64,000 nucleotides of DNA from Olivibacter oleidegradans (GTDB lineage Bacteria; Bacteroidota; Bacteroidia; Sphingobacteriales; Sphingobacteriaceae): assembly GCF_042432805.1 (NCBI RefSeq), contig NZ_JBHLWO010000001.1, positions 186,001 to 250,000 of the forward strand, in the 5' to 3' direction. Shown here piece after piece: positions 34,232 to 43,288 of the stretch; within the stretch, counting starts at the first letter, position 1; each line of letters starts with the position of its first letter. The notes below the pieces were generated by a model. That model searched no databases. It saw nothing but the letters and a program-made list of their open reading frames with translations, and was not told the DNA's origin. The translations under genes were made by a program, and so were the position numbers.

Positions 34232-35470
34232 ATGGATATACAAGATATTAAGAATAGATTTGGTATTATCGGCAATTCGCCTTTATTAAATAGAGCCATT
34301 GATGTTGCTAGACAGGTGGCTCCAACCGACATCTCTATTTTAATCACCGGGGAAAGTGGCAGTGGTAAAGAAGTATTTTCGCATATTATCCATCAATTAA
34401 GTAGCCGAAAACACGGTGCTTTTATTGCTGTAAACTGCGGTGCTATCCCCGAAGGAACGATTGATTCCGAACTATTTGGACATGAAAAGGGTTCCTTCAC
34501 AGGTGCTCACGAAGCAAGGAAAGGTTATTTTGAGGTAGTCAACGGTGGAACCATCTTTTTAGATGAAGTGGCCGAGCTCCCTTTAAGTACGCAAGCGCGT
34601 TTATTACGCGTGCTTGAATCCGGTGAGTACTTGCGGGTAGGCTCGTCGAAGGTACAGAAAACCAATGTGCGAGTGATTGCCGCAACCAATGTAGATGTTT
34701 ATGATGCGGTAAAGGCCAACAAATTCAGAGAGGACTTATACTATCGCTTAAATACTGTTCCGTTACGGATCCCGCCGTTACGAGACAGAAGGGAAGATAT
34801 TCATTTACTTTTTCGCAAGTTTGTTGCGGATTTTACGGACAAATATAGAAGTCCGAGTATTCAGCTTACCGATGATGCCCAACAATTGTTAAGCAATTAC
34901 AATTGGCCGGGTAATGTAAGGCAATTAAAAAATATTGCGGAGCAGATCGCCGTACTTGAAAAGGAGCGAGTGATTACTGCACAGATATTACAAAGCTATT
35001 TACCCAACGAGCGGACAAGCACCTTACCTATGCGGTTAGAGAACAAAGCCAACGAAGATTTTTCAGAGAGAGACTTGCTGTATAAGGTTTTGTTTGACAT
35101 GAAGAAAGATATGGTGGAATTAAAAAAATTAGTTGTTGAGCTATTAAAAAATGGCATCAATTCCAATACTATTTCCGACAATTCTCCGTACTTAAACCAA
35201 TTATATCGGGAAGTGCAGCCAAATACATCATCAAGCAATGAAACCTTCTCACCATTAACGATCCATCAACCCCCTGCAAATAAAGAGAATTTTGAAATCG
35301 CTCCCCATGCAGAAGAAATAGAAGAATCGTTATCGTTAGTAGAAAAGGAATCCGATTTAATTAAAAGGGCTTTAAAAAAATATAAAGGTAAGCGAAAATT
35401 AGCGGCTCAAGAACTTGGAATTTCAGAGCGTACGCTGTATCGTAAAATCAAAGATTTGAATTTAAGTTAA
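34232..35470 (+). CDS. Sigma54-type AAA+ transcriptional activator without receiver domain
   Basis: 412 residues from the ATG at 34232. AAA+ core: Walker A GESGSGKE, the sigma54-contact loop GSFTGA, Walker B GGTIFLDEVAEL, and the sensor/arginine-finger region. After a roughly 100-residue acidic, Ser/Asn-rich linker comes a Fis-type helix-turn-helix (KRKLAAQELGISERTLYRKIKDL). No receiver, GAF or PAS domain precedes the AAA+ domain, so control must come from a partner or from expression level. GSFTGA is a minor variant of GAFTGA. Sits between miaB and lptE, 28 bases before lptE, an arrangement I associate with Bacteroidota genomes. Confidence 0.92.
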   Translation: MDIQDIKNRFGIIGNSPLLNRAIDVARQVAPTDISILITGESGSGKEVFSHIIHQLSSRKHGAFIAVNCGAIPEGTIDSELFGHEKGSFTGAHEARKGYFEVVNGGTIFLDEVAELPLSTQARLLRVLESGEYLRVGSSKVQKTNVRVIAATNVDVYDAVKANKFREDLYYRLNTVPLRIPPLRDRREDIHLLFRKFVADFTDKYRSPSIQLTDDAQQLLSNYNWPGNVRQLKNIAEQIAVLEKERVITAQILQSYLPNERTSTLPMRLENKANEDFSERDLLYKVLFDMKKDMVELKKLVVELLKNGINSNTISDNSPYLNQLYREVQPNTSSSNETFSPLTIHQPPANKENFEIAPHAEEIEESLSLVEKESDLIKRALKKYKGKRKLAAQELGISERTLYRKIKDLNLS

Positions 35471-35498
35471 GAGTTCCCGATTGCCAGAAAGTAAAAAG

Positions 35499-36002
35499 AT
35501 GCTTAGAGCTGTTAGATTATCATTTTTATTGGTCCCGTTTTTAGTGCTTCTCCAGTCATGTGGAGTATATAAACTTAACGGGGCATCCATTCCCGAAGGA
35601 ATGAAAACCTTTAATGTGCAATTTTTCGAAAATTCTGCTCCCATTGTGGTGCCTTATTTAAGTCAGCAATTCACCGAGGCATTAAAAGAGCGTATTCGCA
35701 ACCAATCGCGATTAAGCCAAGTGACCTCCGAGGGCGATGCCATTTTTGAGGGACGCATTACCGGCTATGCCATTACTTCGGCAGCGGTTGGGGGTCAAGA
35801 TCGCGCGCAGGCCAATCGTTTATCGATTACGGTGAGTGTAAAATACGTTGATAACATCAAGCCGGACAACAGCTTTGAACAGAGCTTTACACGCTATCAG
35901 GATTTCACCGGTACAGTGCAGGCGCAGGAGCAAACGCTTATTGAAGCAATCAATAGACAGTTAACCGAAGATATTTTTAACCGCGCTTTTGCCAATTGGT
36001 AA
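35499..36002 (+). CDS. lptE: LptE family LPS-assembly lipoprotein
   Basis: 167 residues from the ATG at 35499, giving a lipoprotein signal with lipobox LLQSC. The core begins GVYKLNGASIPEGMKTFNVQFFENSAP and contains LSQQFTEALKERIRNQSRL and VKYVDNIKPDNSFEQSFTRYQDF, the pattern of Bacteroidota LptE, which plugs the LptD barrel. The last seven bases overlap the next gene at a TTG. Confidence 0.88.
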   Translation: MLRAVRLSFLLVPFLVLLQSCGVYKLNGASIPEGMKTFNVQFFENSAPIVVPYLSQQFTEALKERIRNQSRLSQVTSEGDAIFEGRITGYAITSAAVGGQDRAQANRLSITVSVKYVDNIKPDNSFEQSFTRYQDFTGTVQAQEQTLIEAINRQLTEDIFNRAFANW

Positions 36003-37021
36003 GCGTAAAATCGTCGACAGTGGAGCAACAATCATTAAGACATAAATTTAATGGATTACTGGCAGATTCTACCCAGATGAAGCAAGAAGATTTGGCATTA
36101 CTTCTGCAAGCCTATCCTTACAGTCATATCTTATGGTTTTTAGAAGCTAAACGCTGTTCACAGGACAAGGGTGATCAACAAGCTATCTTTAAGAAGGCAG
36201 CGCTATTTGCAAGCGATCCGGAACAGCTCTATAACTTTATTTACAATTCTCCTTTAAATGACCTTACGTTAAGTCAGGACGATGCTGTCGCAAAACTCGA
36301 TCAGGTTTTGGGGCAAGACCGCCTTAAGGAACATGCCGTGGAAAGTGCGTTTATTTCCGAAGCAGCCATTGTAGAAGAAGATGTAATTGATGAAACCACT
36401 GAATCTGCGGACGAGCCTGAGGTTATATATACAGAAGAAGACCAAAGAGTACCAACAGGTGTAGCCCCCCCTTCTCCTGAAGAAACAGAAGCCTCTAGAG
36501 AAGATGTTTCGAAATATGACGACGATTTAATGCCGTACACGTTTGTATGGTGGCTTCACAAAACTCGTTTAGCTTATGCGGACACTTATCAACCTTATGC
36601 CACAAACCGAAAGCCTTCGTTAAAAAAATTACAAAACGATATTAGTGATTTGGTGTTAGATCAGCAGATCCGAGAAAACATCTTTCATTTGCAGGAGCCT
36701 GAAGAAAAGCTAAGTATTAAGGAAAGCAGAACCATCACTTTTAAGGTTCCGAAAAAAACCGATGAGATTATCGAACGCTTTATTAAAGAAGAACCGCAGA
36801 TTCGACCTCCCCAAGCCAGTCAGATCACACTCGAGAATAAGGCTAGGCAAAGTGCCGAAGATCAATCTAACTTTGTTTCGGAGACCTTGGCTCAAATCTA
36901 TGAAGAGCAGGGGCTTTATCATAAGGCAATCGATACTTACATGAAATTAAGTTTGAAATATCCCAAAAAAAGTGCTTATTTTGCCGACCGTATTAAAGCG
37001 TTAGAAAGTAGAATTAATTAA
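35996..37021 (+). CDS. TPR-containing protein between lptE and secG
   Basis: Up to 341 residues. The start is uncertain: TTG at 35996 (overlapping lptE) or GTG at 36020; no ATG is nearby. A helical N-terminal part (QMKQEDLALLLQAYPYSHILWFLEAKR), an acidic middle (EEDVIDETTESADEPEVIYTEEDQ) and a C-terminal TPR-like pair (VSETLAQIYEEQGLYHKAIDTYMKLSLKYPKKSAYFADRIKAL). No signal peptide, so cytoplasmic. Function unknown; tight spacing with lptE and secG (12 bases) suggests one transcript and perhaps a role in envelope biogenesis (inference). Confidence 0.82.
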   Translation: MVSVKSSTVEQQSLRHKFNGLLADSTQMKQEDLALLLQAYPYSHILWFLEAKRCSQDKGDQQAIFKKAALFASDPEQLYNFIYNSPLNDLTLSQDDAVAKLDQVLGQDRLKEHAVESAFISEAAIVEEDVIDETTESADEPEVIYTEEDQRVPTGVAPPSPEETEASREDVSKYDDDLMPYTFVWWLHKTRLAYADTYQPYATNRKPSLKKLQNDISDLVLDQQIRENIFHLQEPEEKLSIKESRTITFKVPKKTDEIIERFIKEEPQIRPPQASQITLENKARQSAEDQSNFVSETLAQIYEEQGLYHKAIDTYMKLSLKYPKKSAYFADRIKALESRIN

Positions 37022-37033
37022 CCACATAAAGAA

Positions 37034-37399
37034 ATGTATACATTACTTATCGTATTAACCATTTTAGCCTGTGTGCTTTTGGTATTTATTGTTTTAATCC
37101 AGAATCCGAAAGGAGGTGGCTTAGCCTCAGGTTTTGCCGGGTCCAACAACCTCATGGGCGTGCAACGCACAGGAGATATTTTGGAAAAAGGGACATGGGT
37201 TTTGGTAATTGCGATTATGGTATTTTCGCTATTGTTGAATATTACGAACCCGGGCGCGGGTACTGGCTCTAATCCCGGATTAGAACTGCAAAAACAAATT
37301 ACACCGACGGCTACACCGACTGCTCCTTTACAGAAACCGGCGACGACTCCGGCTACTCCGCAAGGGCAGAAACCAGCGTCTGTCGACACTACCAAGTAA
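37034..37399 (+). CDS. secG: Protein translocase subunit SecG
   Basis: 121 residues: two membrane helices (LLIVLTILACVLLVFIVLIQ and VLVIAIMVFSLLLNI) flanking the conserved cytoplasmic loop NPKGGGLASGFAGSNN, then an unusually long Pro/Thr/Ala-rich C-terminal tail with repeats of TPTATPTAP type. Accessory subunit of the SecYEG channel. Last gene of the lptE-TPR-secG series and followed by a clear terminator. Confidence 0.95.
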   Translation: MYTLLIVLTILACVLLVFIVLIQNPKGGGLASGFAGSNNLMGVQRTGDILEKGTWVLVIAIMVFSLLLNITNPGAGTGSNPGLELQKQITPTATPTAPLQKPATTPATPQGQKPASVDTTK

Positions 37400-37423
37400 T
37401 TATATTAAAACCCGTAAAAAAAC

Positions 37424-37458
37424 AAAAGGGCATTGCACATTCTGCACTGCCCTTTTTT
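37424..37458 (+). terminator. Rho-independent terminator after secG
   Basis: AAAAGGGCA (37424-37432) pairs with TGCCCTTTT (37448-37456), with an inner TGCA/TGCA pairing and a T-run directly after. 24 bases downstream of the secG stop. Confidence 0.85.
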
Positions 37459-37630
37459 CTGCCAAATATTCAGCCAAGCTGACAAGTTGAAAATAAATTT
37501 CTATTATCACGAGCCTTCGAAATGAAAAAATGACAACAAAAATCGTCTTTTTGATTTTGGCACAGTTCATGACTTAAAATTTCCCGGAAACGTTAATCTA
37601 ATATTAAAAACAATAATATCTAGTACAATT

Positions 37631-37906
37631 ATGGCATTAAGTATCAAACCGATTGGAGACAGAGTAGTAGTAGAAGCTGCTGCTGCTGAAGAGAAAACTG
37701 CATCAGGTATCTACATTCCTGACACCGCCAAGGAAAAACCGCAACGCGGAACCGTTGTTGCTGTTGGCGAGGGAAAAAAAGATGAGCCTATTACTGTTAA
37801 AGTGGGCGACCAAGTGCTGTACGGTAAGTATGCCGGAACAGAAATAACCTACGAAGGAAAAGAGTATTTAATTATGCGCGAATCCGACATCTATGCTATA
37901 ATCTAG
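37631..37906 (+). CDS. groES: Co-chaperonin GroES
   Basis: 91 residues. Complete Cpn10: KPIGDRVVVEAAAAEEKTASGIYIPDTAKEKPQRGTVVAVGEG with the mobile loop, and the closing EGKEYLIMRESDIYAII. Caps the GroEL cage. Forms an operon with groEL (103-base gap). I find no CIRCE element upstream, as expected outside Firmicutes and cyanobacteria, and no clear heat-shock promoter that I can defend. Confidence 0.98.
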   Translation: MALSIKPIGDRVVVEAAAAEEKTASGIYIPDTAKEKPQRGTVVAVGEGKKDEPITVKVGDQVLYGKYAGTEITYEGKEYLIMRESDIYAII

Positions 37907-38009
37907 TCAGTATAGCTTTTTAGAATAGATTAAAACGAACATTAACCATTAAAAGCGCGTATAATTAACTAGAGAAGATCGATGTACGCAATTTTAAACT
38001 TTAAAAACT

Positions 38010-39647
38010 ATGTCAAAACAGGTAAAATATAACGTAGAAGCGCGTGATGCCTTAAAAAAAGGTGTTGACATCTTAGCAAATGCTGTCAAAGTAACATTAG
38101 GTCCAAAAGGACGCAATGTAATTATTGAGAAAAAATTTGGTTCGCCTGCCATTACTAAAGATGGTGTTACTGTAGCGAAAGAAATCGATTTAAAAGATGC
38201 GCTAGAGAACATGGGTGCACAGATGGTGAAAGAAGTAGCTTCTAAAACCGCTGACCAAGCAGGGGACGGAACAACAACGGCTACAGTTTTAGCACAAGCC
38301 ATTGTGACTGCAGGTATTAAGAACGTTGCAGCCGGTGCTAATCCAATGGATTTGAAACGCGGTATCGACAAGGCTGTTGCTACTATTGTTGAAAATTTAA
38401 AAGCACAATCGCAAACAGTAGGAGAAGACAATAGTAAAATTAAACAAGTTGCTACTATCTCTGCAAACAATGACGAAGTCATTGGTGAATTGATTGCAGA
38501 AGCGATGGAAAAAGTTGGAAAAGACGGTGTTATTACTGTAGAAGAAGCGAAAGGTACTGAGACAGAAGTAAAAACCGTAGAGGGTATGCAATTTGACCGC
38601 GGTTATTTGTCGCCTTATTTTGCTACCAACACGGAAAAGATGGAGGCCGAGCTTGAGAATCCTTACATATTGATTTATGACAAAAAAATCAGCAATATGA
38701 AAGAGTTGCTTCCGATTCTGGAAAAGCAAGTACAGACAGGCAAGCCGCTATTGATTATCGCTGAAGATTTGGATGGCGAAGCATTAGCTACATTGGTAGT
38801 TAATAAAATTCGTGGTTCATTGAAAGTTGCTGCCGTTAAAGCTCCTGGCTTTGGCGACCGTCGTAAGGCTATGCTTGAGGACATCGCGATCTTAACAGGT
38901 GGTACCGTAATCTCGGAAGAAAGAGGTTACAAACTAGAAAATGCAGACCTTTCTTACTTAGGACAAGCTGAAAAAGTTGTTGTTGACAAAGACAACACTA
39001 CTATTATCAACGGTTCAGGTGAGGTAGAAACCATTAAAGGTCGCGTTAACCAAATCAAAGCGCAAATCGAGACGACTACATCTGACTATGACCGTGAAAA
39101 ACTGCAAGAGCGTTTAGCGAAATTAGCAGGCGGTGTGGCTGTACTTTATGTTGGTGCTGCTACAGAAGTAGAAATGAAAGAGAAGAAAGACCGTGTAGAT
39201 GATGCTCTTCACGCAACACGCGCAGCTGTTGAAGAAGGTATTGTTGCAGGTGGCGGTGTAGCCTTTATCCGCGCTATTGAGTCTCTTGAAAATCTTAAGG
39301 GAGAAAGTGAAGATGAGACCACAGGTATCAACATTATTAAACGTGCTATCGAAGAGCCGTTGCGTACAATCTGTAACAATGCTGGCGTAGAAGGTTCTAT
39401 TGTTGTACAGAAAGTAAAAGAAGGTAGCGGTGATTTCGGTTACAACGCTCGCTTTGACAGATATGAAAATCTAATTAGCGCAGGTGTAATTGATCCTACG
39501 AAGGTTTCACGTGTTGCCTTGGAAAACGCAGCTTCAATCGCTTCGATGCTCTTAACGACCGAATGTGTATTAGCAGATGAGCCAGAAGATGAGAAAGCTG
39601 GTGCCGGTGCTCCTCCAATGGGTGGTGGCATGGGCGGCATGATGTAA
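38010..39647 (+). CDS. groEL: Chaperonin GroEL
   Basis: 545 residues, standard length. Starts MSKQVKYNVEARDALKKGVD, with the ATP-binding DGTTTATVLAQAI and GRNVIIEKKFGSPAITKDG, apical-domain segments, and the GGM-rich C-terminal tail (GGGMGGMM). Barrel-shaped ATP-dependent folding machine with GroES. Followed by a strong bidirectional terminator. Confidence 0.99.
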   Translation: MSKQVKYNVEARDALKKGVDILANAVKVTLGPKGRNVIIEKKFGSPAITKDGVTVAKEIDLKDALENMGAQMVKEVASKTADQAGDGTTTATVLAQAIVTAGIKNVAAGANPMDLKRGIDKAVATIVENLKAQSQTVGEDNSKIKQVATISANNDEVIGELIAEAMEKVGKDGVITVEEAKGTETEVKTVEGMQFDRGYLSPYFATNTEKMEAELENPYILIYDKKISNMKELLPILEKQVQTGKPLLIIAEDLDGEALATLVVNKIRGSLKVAAVKAPGFGDRRKAMLEDIAILTGGTVISEERGYKLENADLSYLGQAEKVVVDKDNTTIINGSGEVETIKGRVNQIKAQIETTTSDYDREKLQERLAKLAGGVAVLYVGAATEVEMKEKKDRVDDALHATRAAVEEGIVAGGGVAFIRAIESLENLKGESEDETTGINIIKRAIEEPLRTICNNAGVEGSIVVQKVKEGSGDFGYNARFDRYENLISAGVIDPTKVSRVALENAASIASMLLTTECVLADEPEDEKAGAGAPPMGGGMGGMM

Positions 39648-39658
39648 TATAAATCATT

Positions 39659-39705
39659 CCCATAAAAAAAAGCCATGGTATAAATATCATGGCTTTTTTT
39701 ATGGG
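39659..39705. terminator. Bidirectional terminator groEL / envelope-stress genes
   Basis: CCCATAAAAAAAAGCCATG pairs with CATGGCTTTTTTTATGGG (one unpaired A). The A-run on one side and T-run on the other make it work in both directions between convergent units. Confidence 0.85.
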
Positions 39706-39763
39706 AAATATGTTATTAAGTTGTTAGCATCAGCACTTTCCAAGTTACTGCTTCGGCAGTTAG

Positions 39764-40258
39764 CTAATACGTTTCACTATCGGGCGGGATACCGAAGTTA
39801 TAATCACTTCGCCTATTTTTTCCGGATTTTGCAGTATGGCTTTTCTTTGTAGACTTTCTTATCCACGACGTAATGGCATCGACCCCTTGAGCGAGGCGTT
39901 CTTTATTAAAGAACCCAGCAGCTTGGCTTGAGAGCAACCCCATTAAAATACGTTTGACATAACCTGCTTTTCTAAAAAAGACGCGATTAACAAGGAAAGG
40001 TAACCCTACCCGCAAGCTCTTTGTCAGCCAATCGCCTTGAAAAGCTCCCCCTTTTGTACCAATGTTGCTAAACAAGCTCGCCGTATTGGGAAGAAAGGCA
40101 AACATGTTTTGAAAAAAATGAACGGGCTTATTGATTTTATTCTTCAGGATCCCAAACTGATGCTCCAAATAGGCTTCCTGTTCCATCTTTACTGTCTTCA
40201 ATCGTGCAATTTCAGCTTGTAGCTCTTCTATATTAGTTATTTTGTTCTTCATCGTCAT
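39764..40258 (-). CDS. Small protein of the YtxH/holin-like operon, unknown
   Basis: 164 residues. Short N-terminal coiled region (NIEELQAEIARLKTVKMEQEAYLEHQFGILKNKIN), a hydrophobic middle (FFQNMFAFLPNTASLFSNIG, VGLPFLVNRVFF, ILMGLLSSQAAGFF) and a basic end (RKSTKKSHTAKSGKNRRSD). I do not recognise the family. It overlaps the preceding gene by 26 bases, so translational coupling is likely. An alternative ATG two codons in (40252) is equally possible. Confidence 0.75.
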   Translation of the reverse strand: MTMKNKITNIEELQAEIARLKTVKMEQEAYLEHQFGILKNKINKPVHFFQNMFAFLPNTASLFSNIGTKGGAFQGDWLTKSLRVGLPFLVNRVFFRKAGYVKRILMGLLSSQAAGFFNKERLAQGVDAITSWIRKSTKKSHTAKSGKNRRSDYNFGIPPDSETY

Positions 40259-40610
40259 CGTCTTTACGTAGACTAATAAAAATTTTTATAAAAACATTGG
40301 CGATCATCTTTTTGATCGTTTGTCTAAATGCTGCTACAAGCAATATGAGTAAGATGAACACCAATCCGGTGACGGCAAAGCCCAATGCGTAGCTATCTAA
40401 AAGCTCCCCAATAAAAAAAGCGAGCGCCATACTTAGATAGAATACCACAAAAAAAGCAAATAAGAGGCTTATACCACTAACAGCAATTCCGGGAAGTATT
40501 TTGGAAATGCGTCCAACAAATTTTAGATAAGCTAAGTCAGTATAGTTTTCTACATATTCTTTTAGCTTCTGGACAACACCTTTAATTGAAAATGTATCTT
40601 TTTCTTCCAT
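40233..40610 (-). CDS. Phage-holin-3_6-like membrane protein
   Basis: 125 residues from the ATG at 40610. An amphipathic N-terminus (VVQKLKEYVENYTDLAYLKFVGRISKI) leads to two membrane helices (GIAVSGISLLFAFFVVFYLSMALAFFIG and GFAVTGLVFILLILLVAAF), then a basic/acidic tail ending DDDDEEQNN. The pattern fits PF07332-type proteins, which are chromosomal in many bacteria and not evidence of a prophage. Co-encoded with YtxH-like and a third small protein. Confidence 0.8.
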   Translation of the reverse strand: MEEKDTFSIKGVVQKLKEYVENYTDLAYLKFVGRISKILPGIAVSGISLLFAFFVVFYLSMALAFFIGELLDSYALGFAVTGLVFILLILLVAAFRQTIKKMIANVFIKIFISLRKDDDDEEQNN

Positions 40611-40667
40611 AGATAATATTTTTCCATTATAGATGCTATCAACATCTATAATGGATTTCATTTATAT

Positions 40668-40937
40668 TCACGCATGTTCTTCCAATGCTTCTTCCACGCT
40701 CGCCTCGCCTTTATTCACTTTTGACTTGATTGTAGACACTAAACGTTCTTTCAAATCATTAAACTGCTCCACCTGTTCTGCTGTGCGCTCTTTAATTGCG
40801 TCGCCCAAATCTTTTAAGGAGTCGCTTAGTTTATCTCTAGTATCAGAGCCTTTTTCAGGTGCGAATAAGATTCCTAACGCTGCACCCGCAGCCAAGCCTG
40901 CTAGCAAAGCAGCTACTATTTTACCATTATCATTCAT
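40668..40937 (-). CDS. YtxH-domain protein
   Basis: 89 residues from the ATG at 40937. Starts MNDNGKIVAALLAGLAAGAALGILFAPEKGSDTR, the YtxH signature of one glycine-rich membrane segment plus APxxGxxTR, followed by a charged amphipathic helix. YtxH-like proteins are general-stress envelope proteins of unknown mechanism. First gene of the three-gene unit ending at 39764. Confidence 0.88.
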   Translation of the reverse strand: MNDNGKIVAALLAGLAAGAALGILFAPEKGSDTRDKLSDSLKDLGDAIKERTAEQVEQFNDLKERLVSTIKSKVNKGEASVEEALEEHA

Positions 40938-41042
40938 GACTTTTAAAAAATTAATGTTAATTATCAACTAATAGTTTTTAAAGGCTACCTGAAGCGACCT
41001 TATATATATACAAAATAACAAGCAAACAGTTTGCCAACAATA

Positions 41043-42086
41043 CTAATTGTCATTATTTTTTTTCCTTAAGCGCATTTCAGCCAACTTGTTTGTTTCATAA
41101 ATTTTCACAGTGATCAAGAAATAAGAAAGCAGCAATGGCCCGAAAACAAGCCCCATAATGCCGAACATGGGAATTCCTATAATAACCCCTACAATGGTAA
41201 TAATGGGATGGATATCGCCCACACGCTTTGCAATTACCAAGCGAAGTACATTATCGATATTCGACACTAAAAGGATGCCCCATAGCAGCATGGCGATTGC
41301 ATTGAATGTATCGCCGTCTATAAATTTTATGATACAAGCAGGAATAAAAACCATGGGAGCACCTACCACTGGAATAAAAGACAGGATAACGCAAATCACT
41401 CCCCAAAATAGAGGATCAGCGAAATCAAACATCCAATATCCAAAGGCGACGGCACCTCCCTGTATTACGGCAATCAGACCTTGACCTAGCACATTCGAAT
41501 AGGTAATATTTCTTAATTCCACACCGAAGCGTATTGCGTTCTCATCCGAGAATGGGGAATAACGCAATACACCTTTCTCAAACTCCCTACAGCCTACAAA
41601 CAGAAAATATAGTAGAAAATACATGACCGAGATGTCGAGCAAAATATTGGCGGCACCACTTAAAATAGAAGTCATCAGATTTCCCGCATAAGCCACCCCT
41701 CGTTGCAGGTTATTCGTTATCAAATCCGGCTGTTGTAACTTATCTCCTAAAAAGCGGTTAATCTCATCGATTACCCGTTGGATTTTATCAGGATGTTTGG
41801 TGAGCTCTATTACTCGTTTGGCAATCATGTTAATGAGGCCATAAAAAGGGAATACAATAATAAAAAAAGAAGCAATGATGATCAATACCGCTGAAATTGA
41901 TTTCCGCCATTTCAGTTGCTCTGTTAAGTACAGATTTAGCGATCTGAAGATGGTGTACATAATCATAGTTGCCAGCAAGGCACCGAAAATGCCTCGTAAA
42001 GAATATAGAATAAATGCACCTAGCACAACGATAATCACTAAAGTGATATTATTCCGCTGTTTCTGATCGAACAAAGCTAAAGACAT
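41043..42086 (-). CDS. AI-2E family permease
   Basis: 347 residues with about eight membrane segments. N-terminal pair (NITLVIIVVLGAFILYSLRGIFGALLATMIMYTIF), a soluble helical insert (VIELTKHPDKIQRVIDEINRFLGDKL), then the C-terminal bundle with GLIAVIQGGAVAFGYWMF and GIPMFGIMGLVFGPLLLSYF. The family was named for AI-2 export in E. coli, but most members are of unknown specificity. Upstream gap to the crotonase is 142 bases. Confidence 0.9.
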   Translation of the reverse strand: MSLALFDQKQRNNITLVIIVVLGAFILYSLRGIFGALLATMIMYTIFRSLNLYLTEQLKWRKSISAVLIIIASFFIIVFPFYGLINMIAKRVIELTKHPDKIQRVIDEINRFLGDKLQQPDLITNNLQRGVAYAGNLMTSILSGAANILLDISVMYFLLYFLFVGCREFEKGVLRYSPFSDENAIRFGVELRNITYSNVLGQGLIAVIQGGAVAFGYWMFDFADPLFWGVICVILSFIPVVGAPMVFIPACIIKFIDGDTFNAIAMLLWGILLVSNIDNVLRLVIAKRVGDIHPIITIVGVIIGIPMFGIMGLVFGPLLLSYFLITVKIYETNKLAEMRLRKKNNDN

Positions 42087-42228
42087 GCTTTTTTTAAATT
42101 AAAAATTAAAAATTAAAAATTAAAAAACTTGCCTCCCGTAGGGATGGTAAAAACTGACCTGGGTAATCAGGTGAGCTCATTTATGGTTATAAAAAGTAAA
42201 AGCAGTTATGCAAATACTTGATATCTCA

Positions 42229-43011
42229 TTATTCTTTAGGAAATTGGGGTTGTCGTCTTTCAAGAAATGCAGCTACGCCCTCCTGAAAGTCAGCGGTTGC
42301 GAAGCATTTAGCAAATTCATTAATTTCAACATTAAACCCTTGCTCGCCAGCTACTAGGGAGGCATTAATTGCTCGAATGGCTGCGGCTACGGCACGTGGT
42401 GATCGCTTTGCTATGTCATTAATGATCTCTTCCGACTTGCTAATTACTTCGTCAGCCGGTACCACATGGTTAACTAAACCAATCTGCAAAGCCTTTTCAG
42501 CATTAATCATATTTCCGGTTAGTATCAGCTCCATCGCATTTCCCCTGCCTACTAACTGGGTTAAACGCTGCGTTCCCCCATATCCCGGGATTAGCCCAAG
42601 AGAAACCTCAGGCAAGCCCAAACGTGCGGTATGACTAGCAATGCGTATATGGCAGGCCATTGCAATCTCAAGCCCACCACCCAATGCGAACCCATTGATA
42701 GCCGCTACAATGGGCTTTTCTGCATGATGAATTAAGTTAAAAACCTCCAATTGCCCCTTAGTTGCCAGATCTCGACCCTGCGATTCGTCAAAGCCGGCAA
42801 ATTCGCTGATATCGGCCCCTGCCACAAAAGCTTTTTCTCCGGCCCCGGTAATAACTATACCGGTTACGTTTTTATCCTGCAAACCTGTTGTAATTGCCTG
42901 GTTTAATTCTCGCAGCGTATCTCTATTCAATGCATTAAGCTTCTGTTCACGATTGATGGTTATTTTCAAAATCTCTCCCTCAATCGTCGTTAACAAATAT
43001 TGATATGTCAT
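42229..43011 (-). CDS. Enoyl-CoA hydratase/isomerase (crotonase) family
   Basis: 260 residues. CoA-binding KAFVAGADISEF, oxyanion hole GFALGGGLEIAMACH with the first catalytic Glu, and the second Glu in LPEVSLGLIPGYGGTQRL. Both glutamates of true hydratases are present, so hydration of 2-enoyl-CoA in fatty-acid oxidation is plausible. No other beta-oxidation gene is adjacent. Confidence 0.92.
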   Translation of the reverse strand: MTYQYLLTTIEGEILKITINREQKLNALNRDTLRELNQAITTGLQDKNVTGIVITGAGEKAFVAGADISEFAGFDESQGRDLATKGQLEVFNLIHHAEKPIVAAINGFALGGGLEIAMACHIRIASHTARLGLPEVSLGLIPGYGGTQRLTQLVGRGNAMELILTGNMINAEKALQIGLVNHVVPADEVISKSEEIINDIAKRSPRAVAAAIRAINASLVAGEQGFNVEINEFAKCFATADFQEGVAAFLERRQPQFPKE

Positions 43012-43288
43012 ATGAATTTCAGTTTAGTTCCTAACAATCAAACGAGCGAATGTTTTTAAATTCTGATAAATATAAAGCCTTCTCGCTTCGTTTTATATAT
43101 AAAACTTCTGTTTTGACATTTTTCTTAGTATCCTGTTATTAAATTGTCAGAATAGTTAAAATATTTCTTACAATGAATGAGTTTTAAGATATTTATTGTA
43201 TTTTTGTCACACAATAAATTCGGGGCAATTGTCGTTTTCAAAAAAACGTCTTTTGACTCTAAATGGAAAAGAGAAAAGTGGAGAGTAT

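Noticed and set aside
37500..37630. Heat-shock operator (CIRCE or sigma32-type promoter) before groES
   Set aside because: No TTAGCACTC inverted repeat and no defensible -35/-10 pair were found.
38397..38729. Antisense frames across groEL
   Set aside because: groEL is complete on the plus strand; codon bias creates the shadows.
40233..40610. Holin-like gene as evidence of a prophage
   Set aside because: The gene sits with YtxH in a housekeeping context with no phage genes; the domain is common on chromosomes.
43199..43206. TATTTTTG as the promoter of the L,D-transpeptidase at 43289
   Set aside because: It fits TAnnTTTG, but the region is so T-rich that the match is weak and no -33 motif accompanies it.
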